DNA from: Chrysochromulina tobinii
Taxonomy: Eukaryota; Haptophyta; Prymnesiales; Chrysochromulinaceae
DNA length: 25,724 nt
Reading direction: 5' to 3'
Assembly: GCA_001275005.1 (NCBI GenBank)
Contig: JWZX01002929.1
Span: forward strand, 1 to 25,724
Part shown: positions 8,566-15,696 of the stretch, piece by piece
Numbering within the stretch: the stretch's first letter is position 1
Layout of the letters: the number at the start of each line of letters is the position of its first letter
Notes under the pieces: generated by a model
What the model was told of the DNA's origin: nothing
The model's database searches: none
The model's input: only the letters and a program-made list of their open reading frames with translations
Program-made: the position numbers and the translations under genes

Positions 8566-10707
8566 TCACTGTAGACTAAAAGTGCGGTGGCAGACGGCGC
8601 CGCCGAGCTTCATCTCGAGCACGAGCTTACCTGATGAGGGAGGCACTCAGACGCACACAGAGCCACTCAGAGCCACTCAGAGCCACTCAGAGCCACTCGG
8701 GGCCACTCATCGTCACTCAGAGCCGATCAGAGCCAATCAGCGCCAATCAGCGAGGTCTCATCTCGAGCTCGAGCTCACCGTCCTTGAGATAGCGACGCAG
8801 CACCGTATGGCGTGGGTGTTCCCCGACGGTTTCATTCACCGTCGTGACGAGCACGTCGCCCTCCCACGCATTCTTCTTCTCCCATTTCGAATCAAACAGC
8901 TCCTCTTGCTGCGTAACCTGATGAGCGAGGCAATCAGACGCACTCAGACGCACTCGGACGCACTCAGAAATCACCACCAGAGGCACTCAAAAGTCCACAG
9001 TGCAGCGTCACCCCTATAGGGAATGCCTCGACCTTCAGGCCCCACGGCGCCTGCACGGTGAACTGCCACACGCCGCCCTTGCGTTCCCAGGACTGCACCG
9101 GCTTGAGTCCTAAAGCGAGCTTGCGTTTCATGTAACTCACGCCCGCAGCCTTGAGGAATTCGTCAAAGTTCGACGAGTCCGACAGCTGCCACACGCCTGT
9201 GAGCTCCACGGCCGGCGGCGACTGAGAGGCACTCGGAGGCACTCAGAGGCACTCGGAGACACTCAGAGACTAATGGCCCACTCGCCTGTGAAGTCGACGG
9301 ACGGTTCGCCCTTGGGTGACCTCGCCTCAATAGCCTTCTCTACCACCACTGTCGCTGAGCTCGATCCGGAGCTCGATGGCGTTGAAGGCTGGCTCATCGA
9401 CGCTTGCACGTGAGACTGAGACTCTTTGAGCGAGTCCATGGCGGCCGCCGCCCTGGCACGATCCGCGGCGGCCGCCTTGAACCGTCGGATGACGTGCCTG
9501 ATGAGAGAGGCAATCAGAGGCAATCGGAGGCGATCAGAGGCGATCAGAGGCGATCCGAGGCGATCAGAGGTGATCGTAGGACGACGCGCCTTTGCCGCGT
9601 GAAGAGCACCATCAGCGACGCGAGTGACATTCGATCGAGGCGCGTCTCATCATCGACGGAGGCGGTGGCGGGAGATGCAGCGGGAGATGACGGAGATAGA
9701 AGTCTCCCTGGCAGTGGGGTCATGGAGTCTTCCGGCGGATGAGTGCCTCTGATGACCTCTGATTGCCGTCGTAATGAGCCATCTGGAGCGCCGGGTGAAG
9801 CTAGCAATGCAGGCGTGCTCATCCCTTGCACCTGATGAAGGACGCAATCATAGGGAGCATCAGAGGAGTCCGCAGGAGACCATCAGAGGCAGCCCAATGC
9901 ACTCTGAGCAAACCCGATGCAAGCTGGGCAAACCCGATGCAAGCCGAGCAAACCCGATGCAATCAGGGACGACCCCGATGCGCCCAGACGCGCCCAGGCG
10001 CACCCAGACGCACCCATCCGCACTCAGGCGCACGCAGACCCGAGCAGGCGCAAGCAGGCGCGCACCGCGCTGAAGACGCTCGCATTCCCTAACGATCTCC
10101 GGCGAGCTCCGCGCGACGATTGGCCATATGGCGACGGAGTACTCGACGATCGAGAGCCTTCGGAGACTGCGCAGCCTGGCGACTGCGGCGTGTTCATCGC
10201 GGCCCCCCGCGGCGACAGCGTTTCGGTGAAGGCTGACTGCGGGGTGTGGAATGCGTCCCGTGGAGACTCTGCAGCGGCCCTTTCAAACGCGACTCGCACG
10301 GCATCGGCGCCCAAGGGGGTGTTGAACTCGTACCCGGCGTGGAGCGACGGCTCGGGCGTGTCTAAAGGGGTCAGCAATTCGACGCTGATTTGCCGTCGTA
10401 CAACCAGTGGGCTATTGACTTGCACCGTCAGGGGGCTGTCTTCCGGCGGCGACGGTGCCCTGCTCGTAGGAGTGGGCGCGCTCTTCGCAGCTGGGTTTGC
10501 ACCACCGATGGCAGGCACATCGCTCTCTGCAGCTAGTGATTCAGTGATAGGCACTGACCGATGGGCTCGAAGCTGCCTATCATCGTCCAGCTCTAGCGGG
10601 ATAGGCGTCACGTGCTGCCCGTGATTCTCCGCAACAGTCAGCACAACATCAGCTTGGGCTTTGCTCGCAGCGCACGCACAACATATCACCATACTGGCCA
10701 CCGTCAC
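8566..10707 (-). CDS. Protein with C-terminal FABP (lipocalin-superfamily) domain, six exons
   Basis: The model joins 10707-10066, 9831-9590, 9497-9286, 9196-9012, 8917-8779 and 8630-8566, 494 residues, all junctions in phase. The last ~134 residues (from VDFTG, about 361) are a complete cytosolic FABP/CRABP-type beta-barrel. They begin VDFTGVWQLSDSSNFDEFLKAA, followed by GVSYMKRKLA, and end DGKLVLEMKLGGAVCHRTFS; compare 'F.G.W.L..S.NFDEYLKALGV' and 'DG.LV..M..G.VVC.R.Y'. These barrels carry fatty acids or retinoids. The first ~360 residues are Ser/Thr/Pro-rich with many TP motifs (LLTPLDTPEPS, NTPQSP) and a short Ala-rich helical part. MTVASMVICCACAASKAQA could be a signal peptide, odd for a FABP. 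The next Met is residue 6. Five introns, four minisatellite-type with the shared 3' end, interrupt the gene. Confidence 0.85.
8631..8778 (-). repeat. Introner-like intron 5 of FABP-domain gene
   Basis: This 148-nt intron has donor GACG|GTGAGCTCGAG and acceptor CTCATCAG|GTAAGCTCGTG. The first 21 nt of intron and of next exon match at 19 positions. The body is CTGAGTGGCT-type 10-bp units. It ends TGAGTGCCTCCCTCATCAG. Splicing gives DGKLVLEMKLGG, the expected end of a FABP barrel. Confidence 0.88.
8918..9011 (-). repeat. Introner-like intron 4 of FABP-domain gene
   Basis: This 94-nt intron has donor ATAGGG|GTGACGCTGCA and acceptor CTCATCAG|GTTACGCAGCA. Intron start and next exon start match at 9 of 11 positions. 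Units are CTGAGTGCGT. It ends TGATTGCCTCGCTCATCAG. Splicing joins FPIG to VTQQEELFD. Confidence 0.85.
9197..9285 (-). repeat. Minisatellite intron 3 of FABP-domain gene, GC-AG
   Basis: This 89-nt intron has donor TTCACAG|GCGAGTGG and acceptor CTCACAG|GCGTGTGG. An imperfect direct repeat of 18 bp (15 matches) straddles both junctions. CTGAGTGCCTC units fill the 5' half. The intron lacks the CATCAG end seen in its neighbours. Splicing yields the canonical VDFTGVWQLSDSSNFDEF. Confidence 0.75.
9498..9589 (-). repeat. Introner-like intron 2 of FABP-domain gene, GC-AG
   Basis: This 92-nt intron has donor GGCAAAG|GCGCGTCGTCC and acceptor CTCATCAG|GCACGTCATCC. The first 18 nt of the intron match the first 18 nt of the next exon at 13 positions. 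Units are CTGATCGCCT/CTGATTGCCT. It ends TGATTGCCTCTCTCATCAG. The donor is GC, not GT. Confidence 0.8.
9832..10065 (-). repeat. Introner-like intron 1 of FABP-domain gene
   Basis: This 234-nt intron has donor AGCGCG|GTGCGCGCC and acceptor TTCATCAG|GTGCAAGGG. GTGC is shared at both boundaries. The body holds degenerate 10-bp units and about three copies of a 20-bp unit containing TTGCATCGGGTTTGC. It ends TGATTGCGTCCTTCATCAG, the shared terminus. Confidence 0.85.
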
Positions 10708-11054
10708 TGCTCTTCCTGCTGCCGGTGCGCGATGCGCTCGCTAGCTCGCACGCACGCTATCGACGATGATGAGCACAACGCCCGACGAAGGGGTCCCCAC
10801 ACACCATGCTTGCGGAATTTCTAACTTGAAACTTTGTTTAGTGTTGCGAACAATGCCTCCATGGAGACCGGTCCGAAGCCGCTAGCCCGCACACGGCTGC
10901 CTCCTCACGCGGGAGGGGGACAGTATCCTACAGATCGGAGGGAGATGGCGTGCCTAAGTGCTGCGGTCCGAGCAGCGGTGCGGCGCGATCCGATGACAGC
11001 ATGCAGCTAAAACGTGAACCCCGTGATCGGCCGCACCCGTGCCCACCCCCTCCC
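10708..11054. promoter_or_regulatory. Spacer: 3' flank of PDK1-like kinase gene and promoter of FABP-domain gene
   Basis: Both neighbours are on the minus strand, so this 347-nt spacer holds the kinase 3' UTR and the FABP promoter. A local AT-rich patch near 10820-10850 (ttgaaactttgtttagtgtt) is the only distinctive element. No gene is recognised. Confidence 0.45.
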
Positions 11055-12631
11055 TCAGACGAGCACTCCCTCATCTTGGACGCCCTTGCGCTCTTGCATG
11101 CCACGCCCGTCACGGCGCTCATCCTCGTCCTCGCTACCCTCGTCCTCGTCGTCCTCGTCCTCCTTATCCTCAGTCGTCCCATCGGCGCCAAGCTGCTCGC
11201 GAAGCATCACATCGTCGAGGTCGTCCTCGATCTCCGTCGGCTTCGCGCCCATGCCCAGATAACCACGCAGCTCGTCAGTGAGCAGCTCCCTCTTGATGCA
11301 TTCAAACCCAATGCGCTCCTTGAAGGGCGCAGGCCAGCGAGCGATCGCTGTGGGTGTCCCCAAGGCGCTGCTGCCTTCGGCGCGTACCTTCATCATCACC
11401 TCGCGCATGGCTATCTCCGACAGCATCGGCAGCGGCACCTTTTGCTTGTACAGGTCGCGCGCGCGCGCACCCTCAAAGAACGGGTGCGCGCGAATCGCCT
11501 CGTGATCATACGTACCTGTGGGGAAGAGGGAATCGCGCCGTGGTGAGCACTTGCATGCCATCGGGAGCGAATCGCCTCGTGATCATACGTACGGGTCATA
11601 CGGAACGCAGCCACGCTCGAATCGGAGCCCTCCTCGCCGCCCTTGTCCTTCTTCTTGACGCCGAGCTGGTCGGCGGGCGGCACACCCGCCGGCCAACGGC
11701 CCCCGAGCCGTTTTGCGGGCTCGAGCACCAGGAGCTTTCCGATGAGGTCCGCCGCGACGACCGGCACGCCCTCGGGAAGTTGATACTTGCGCGCGAGGAC
11801 GCGCTTGAAGGTGAGGTAGTCGGAGCCGCCGCGAAAGGGCGGTTTGCCCACGAGGATCATCGCCACGAAGCAGCCAAACGACCACAGGTCCGCGCGCTGG
11901 TCCGCAAACTTGTTGTTGATCGTCTCTGGCGCCATGTACTCGGGCGTCCCGAGAAACTCTTTGAAGCCCTTGCGGCGCGGCCGCTTGCCACCCTCGTCCT
12001 CGTCGTCGAGGCCGAGCTTGATCGGGTTGCGCAGGAGCTTCGCCGTCCCAAAGTCGATCATCTTCACGTGGCCGTCTCCGCTGATCAGCACGTTCTCGGG
12101 CTTCACGTCGCGGTGGACGACGTCGTGCTCATGCAGCCACTGCAACACCTCGAGTACCTCGGCGGCGTAGTTGCGCGCAATTGTCATCGGCAAGCCCGTC
12201 TTGTGGCAGCACTGCCACAGCTCGCCACCCGGCACCGCCTCCATCGACAGGTATGCCGCGCCCACGTCCTGGAAAGCGTGGTACAGCTCGACAATCGACG
12301 GGTGGCGCAGCCGGCTGAGCACCCAGCGCTCGATGAGCACCTCGTCCATCTTGTGGTAGCGCTTCACTTTGGTCTTATCGATGATCTTGAGCGCGACCGT
12401 CTTGTGCGTCGAGCGCAGCGTCGCCTGGAAGATTTGGGAGTAGTTGCCCTCGCCGAGCAGCACCTCCAAGTCAAAGTTCTGCAGCGTCACCTGCTGCTGC
12501 TGGAAGCCGTTCATCTGCTCGCTGCCGGGCACCAATACCTCGCCCTTGAGCAGCCGCCACTGGCGATAGCCGCACGCTCGCTCGACGAGCGGCTCCGCGG
12601 GCGTGAACGCAGGAAGAAGGAAGGCTTCCAT
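11055..12631 (-). CDS. AGC-type Ser/Thr kinase, PDK1-like, two exons
   Basis: The model joins 12631-11593 and 11515-11055, 499 residues. Kinase landmarks in order: glycine loop GEGNYSQIF (60-68), VALKII with Lys82, HRDVKPEN (173-180), DFGTAK (193-198), GTPEYMAPE (228-236), DLWSFGC. DFGTAK and 'IERWVLSRLRHPSIVELYHAFQD' are characteristic of PDK1, the kinase that activates other AGC kinases by activation-loop phosphorylation. Here a charged insertion (LDDEDEGGKRPRRKG) lengthens the activation segment. Exon 2 supplies the end of the C-lobe (TYDHEAIRAHPFFEG). The C-terminal tail is very acidic (EDKEDEDDEDEGSEDEDE). I see no PH domain, unlike metazoan and plant PDK1. ATG 12631 is the first Met in frame. 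The single intron carries an exact 26-bp repeat of the following exon. Confidence 0.85.
11516..11592 (-). other. Intron of PDK1-like gene bounded by a 26-bp exact direct repeat
   Basis: This 77-nt intron has donor ATGACCC|GTACGTATG and acceptor TCCCCACAG|GTACGTATG. The first 26 nt of the intron (11592-11567) are identical to the first 26 nt of exon 2 (11515-11490). The other 51 nt are unrelated to either flank and end in a polypyrimidine-type acceptor (CCCTCTTCCCCACAG). Retention would shift the frame and remove the AHPFF motif. Confidence 0.88.
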
Positions 12632-13005
12632 CTTCGCGACGTGGCGTTCACAGCGAGTCCACAGTGAATAGAGAGTGGGTCGACTTCAACCATCGACTGA
12701 AGGTAGGACCAATTCCAGCGGAGTTCATAATATTAACGCAGCCGACGCATTCCTGCTTTGGAGCATGTTCCGACGCTGCCAATTGGCCTTGCCAATTTCG
12801 AATTTGCATTGGCCAATTGGACGCTGCCGAATCAGGATGCAGGAAGCTCACTGCGATCTCTGTTGGGCAATGCCCCTCATGCGCGCGCTCGACACCGTTA
12901 TTACGCAACACTGACGCGACAGCGCCCGGCTTGAAGATCACACGCGGACAGGGCGACCTCGCCCCTACCGTACCTAAACCATTCCAATCTGTGCAACGAA
13001 ACGTA
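12632..13005. promoter_or_regulatory. Spacer upstream of PDK1-like gene with CCAAT cluster and inverted repeat
   Basis: This lies between the COX19 stop (13006) and the kinase start (12631), both minus strand. At 12779-12820 CCAATTGGCC and GGCCAATTGG form 10-bp perfect arms around AATTTCGAATTT-rich sequence. The block is bounded by the direct repeat GACGCTGCC (12772-12780, 12820-12828). Several CCAAT pentamers on both strands lie about 150-190 nt upstream of the kinase ATG, where NF-Y-type boxes often sit (inference). An open frame through the region shows no domain. Confidence 0.5.
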
Positions 13006-13432
13006 TCACCTTCCTGGTTCACGTAGCCCAGCAAGAAAGCCTCGACGTCGCTGCTCGGTCGATGGCGATGTGTCCGGCGCCTCCGGGCTCGGAGCGGCGG
13101 ACCTGCGGAAGCCAAGCTTTTCGAGCTGCTCTTTGGCCATGAGCTCTCTGTGGGCGCGTGAAGCGAACGAGCAACGCGTAAGAGGTGGAAGCGAGGCCAT
13201 GCGTTCCCACATATTCACGTGCTGGCGCTCACGTGTCCATGCGGCACTGGAGGTACGCTGCTGAGAGAATGCGGCAAGCTTCGGATTGCGCTTGCATGCC
13301 GTTATCCTTCAAGCACGCCATGTACGCCTTCTTGGGCTCGGAGCATTCGCCAAAGTGGTCGAGAGGGAAGCTACCCTTGTCGGGCGGCTTCGGCGGTAGG
13401 CCTCGAGCTGGCACGGACGCATGAGACGCCAT
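13006..13432 (-). CDS. COX19: COX19-like twin CX9C cytochrome c oxidase assembly factor, two exons
   Basis: The model joins 13432-13233 and 13147-13006, 113 residues. The sequence KPPDKGSFPLDHFGEC is the typical COX19 opening. The twin CX9C motifs are CSEPKKAYMAC and CRILSAAYLQC. After splicing the protein reads CRMDTELMAKEQLEKLGF, which closely follows the family 'CRM...LM..E.LEKLGF'. COX19 is a small intermembrane-space protein needed for copper delivery during complex IV assembly; it folds by MIA40-dependent disulfide formation. The gene is short as expected, with a Ser/Pro-rich C-terminal extension of about 35 residues. The 85-nt intron (GAC AC|GTGAGC ... GCCCACAG|AGAG) is plain, without minisatellite. 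Confidence 0.9.
13148..13232 (-). other. Intron of COX19 gene
   Basis: This 85-nt GT-AG intron has donor GACAC|GTGAGCGCC and acceptor CGCCCACAG|AGAGCTC, phase 2. It has no tandem repeat and no boundary duplication, so it serves as an ordinary-intron comparison within this window. Confidence 0.85.
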
Positions 13433-13550
13433 GTCCGTGCGGTCGTCGAGGCGAAGTCACGTGCTGATCGAGTTCGGGACCAAGATCTCTCCGTTCCGGC
13501 ATTCGCATTTCGCGCGCCGCTGACCTTTTATAATCGCGTGAACAATACGC

Positions 13551-15071
13551 CTATCCGAACCAATGCGCGGCACTGTTTGCGTCGGCGGCAGGCGAAGGAC
13601 GCACGGTCGGCAGGTACCACGGGTCTTGCAGGTCTGACTGACAATTTCCCGCACCGCCTCGTCCGCCACCATCCTCGTGTACATGCCACAGGTCAGCACC
13701 GCGCTCGTCATGGCGCTCGTTCAGCTGCATCTCCGTCGACGCCTGCTCACCGAGCTGCGAACGGCGCTCGTCCGCAGCGCGCGGACGCGCCGTCCTGGGC
13801 ATAAGCGCCGTACTGGGCGCCTGCCTCAGCGCTCCTGGAGGCCCCGGGACAATCATGCGAGGGCGCTCTCCCGGCGCGCGCGCTGGCAGCGGCGGGCGGG
13901 GCGGCGCGTGCTTGAGCGCGAGTGCAGACGCCGCGGGCAGCCGCCCGAACGTCGAACGCCACATCCGTCGGAGCTCAGCCTTGGTCTGCACGACCTTCAC
14001 AGCGTTCTCGACCCAGCTGAGGCCCTCCTCCTGTGGGAATTGCTCGTAGAGGACGTCGAGAATGATGTCCAGCAGCGATCGCTGCTGCTGCTGCTGCTGC
14101 TGCTGGGGGCACTGATGCTGCGGCGGCGGCGACAGCTGCGTTGCAAACGGCGGCTTCTGCGGTGGTGGCTGCTGCGCGGTCATTGGCGCTGTCATGCGCG
14201 CGTCCCGTGAAGAAGTCTGTGAAGAAGCCTCTGCCTCCGGGGTGGCAGCCGCGTCAGACTCGGGAGGCTCGAAGATGCCATTCGCGTCGGCGGCCATCTC
14301 CCTGACAGCGTGCTCCGCCGCCTCAATCTCGTCATCGAGCTCGTCGAGCCACGCAAGCGCACGTGTCACCTCCTGCGGAGTGAGAGCTGGCGCATCGTCG
14401 CGTCGGCGTTCGGCATGGAGCTGTGCGAGCGCGCGCTCCTTGGCGTCTATGGCGGCCTCGCGTTCGCGCCGCAGCTCCTCCATCGCGTCCAGCCACGTCG
14501 CCTCCCGCTCGGCGAGATCCTCGACCTCCGCTGCGAGATCCGCCTGCCACTTGAGAGTCCGGCGCGCCTGCGAGATGAGCGCCTTGAGCTCGTCGCACAC
14601 CTCCCACGGCGTCGGCCGCGCGAGGGCCTCGACCAGGTCGACGGTCCGTACGCCGTTGACGACGCTCGGGTAGTGCACCACGGTCAGCACGGCGTCCGGG
14701 TGCGCGGCCTCATACACCTCGCGGAGCACGTGGCTTTCACGGCGAGGCACGTGCCAGCAGACGCCAGCGGCCATCAACTCGGCGAGGTTGGCGTACCAAT
14801 CTGTGTGAAGGCGCTCGAGCATGCGCTCGCGAATGGCGGCGTGACCCTCATCGAAGGGCGGTGGCGCCTCGCCGGCGGCGGCGATGCGAGCCGCATCCGG
14901 TGTCAGCGAGAGTGCCGCAAGATCAATCAAGAGCGCCGGGGGCTCCAAACGATCATCGGCAGCGTCCGCGGTGGCATCGCCAATCACGGTGGGCGCAACG
15001 AAGGCATCTTCGTCCTCGCGCGGCGCGAGCGGCGCGAGCTCAAAGTTGTCGTCGTCCCACACCACCGACAT
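13551..15071 (-). CDS. Hypothetical polyQ, coiled-coil protein
   Basis: This 506-residue open frame starts at ATG 15071 (MSVVWDDDNFELAPLAPRED). The acidic Trp-containing start faintly recalls eIF3j but nothing else does. There is a helical part near residues 75-130 (ERMLERLHTDWYANLAELMA). A long charged coiled coil lies at about 175-245 (LAAEVEDLAEREATWLDAM..., ALAQLHAERRR). A Pro/Gln region with eight consecutive Gln follows near 322-330. A further helical segment is LLDIILDVLYEQFPQEEGLS. The C-terminal ~100 residues are Pro/Arg-rich and could include read-through of an intron. I do not recognise the family. It is divergent from the MYB-CC gene. Confidence 0.6.
   Translation of the reverse strand: MSVVWDDDNFELAPLAPREDEDAFVAPTVIGDATADAADDRLEPPALLIDLAALSLTPDAARIAAAGEAPPPFDEGHAAIRERMLERLHTDWYANLAELMAAGVCWHVPRRESHVLREVYEAAHPDAVLTVVHYPSVVNGVRTVDLVEALARPTPWEVCDELKALISQARRTLKWQADLAAEVEDLAEREATWLDAMEELRREREAAIDAKERALAQLHAERRRDDAPALTPQEVTRALAWLDELDDEIEAAEHAVREMAADANGIFEPPESDAAATPEAEASSQTSSRDARMTAPMTAQQPPPQKPPFATQLSPPPQHQCPQQQQQQQQRSLLDIILDVLYEQFPQEEGLSWVENAVKVVQTKAELRRMWRSTFGRLPAASALALKHAPPRPPLPARAPGERPRMIVPGPPGALRQAPSTALMPRTARPRAADERRSQLGEQASTEMQLNERHDERGADLWHVHEDGGGRGGAGNCQSDLQDPWYLPTVRPSPAADANSAAHWFG
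14082..14105. repeat. (CTG)8 trinucleotide repeat encoding polyQ on the minus strand
   Basis: Eight uninterrupted CTG units on the + strand read as eight CAG codons in the hypothetical protein, preceded by QHQCPQ. Such tracts are prone to length change. Confidence 0.9.
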
Positions 15072-15696
15072 GGACTGGAGTCGAGGACAGTCGTGTGAAC
15101 GTTACCTTTGCCGAAACTGCACAGCAACTCTTCTACCCGCGGGAATCGAGGCGCGAGGCACGCTCGGCGTGCTCAGCGTCCAGCAACGAGAGAAGTGCCG
15201 ACCGGTCGAGGCAGACGCACGCGGCTCCCTTGCGCGGCTCAAAAAGTCCTCACCGCTCACGAGGTGGGAGGTGTCAACGTCAGATCGTCAGTCCACCGCC
15301 CACGAATTCTGCGTCCAGGTGTCCCCGAGCGGCGGAGATTTTTAGCGGCGGCCTCGCCGCGGAGATCCGATCTGAAAAGTAGGATGCTTTTTCCCTGGAC
15401 GGTTTCGAGATGAAAAATTCAATAGCGTTGCATAAAAGAGGAATTTCCGACGCGACACGTGTGATCAAACGCATCAACGGAGCCGAGATCACAAGGGAGG
15501 TCTTACGCGCAATTTCCGTTCCGTCAATTGTGTGTCGGATGCGAGCTGAATAGGTCTCTGAATCTGCACCTTTGCATTGGGTACGCATGGCCTCTGGCCT
15601 TGTTTCCCTCGTCCAGCGCGCCTGATCGACCCTCGGAAGCTCACACGTGCCTGTGCTCGCCTCACCCTGCGTCGCAGGTCCACCCTGCGCGCACCC
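15072..15696. promoter_or_regulatory. Divergent spacer between polyQ gene and MYB-CC gene
   Basis: This 625-nt head-to-head spacer holds both promoters and 5' UTRs. The frame of the MYB-CC gene is open for ~120 nt upstream of the chosen Met but lacks an in-frame ATG there. A lower-GC patch lies near 15400-15550. No motif stands out strongly. Confidence 0.45.

Noticed and set aside
8640-8760. CRISPR-like tandem repeat (gccactcaga units)
   Set aside because: Units are contiguous 10-mers without spacers, inside a spliced intron of a eukaryotic gene; this is a minisatellite.
12648-13115. 155-codon minus-strand frame between COX19 and the PDK1-like gene
   Set aside because: It overlaps the COX19 3' exon and shows no domain or biased codon pattern; the CCAAT-rich promoter block lies inside it.
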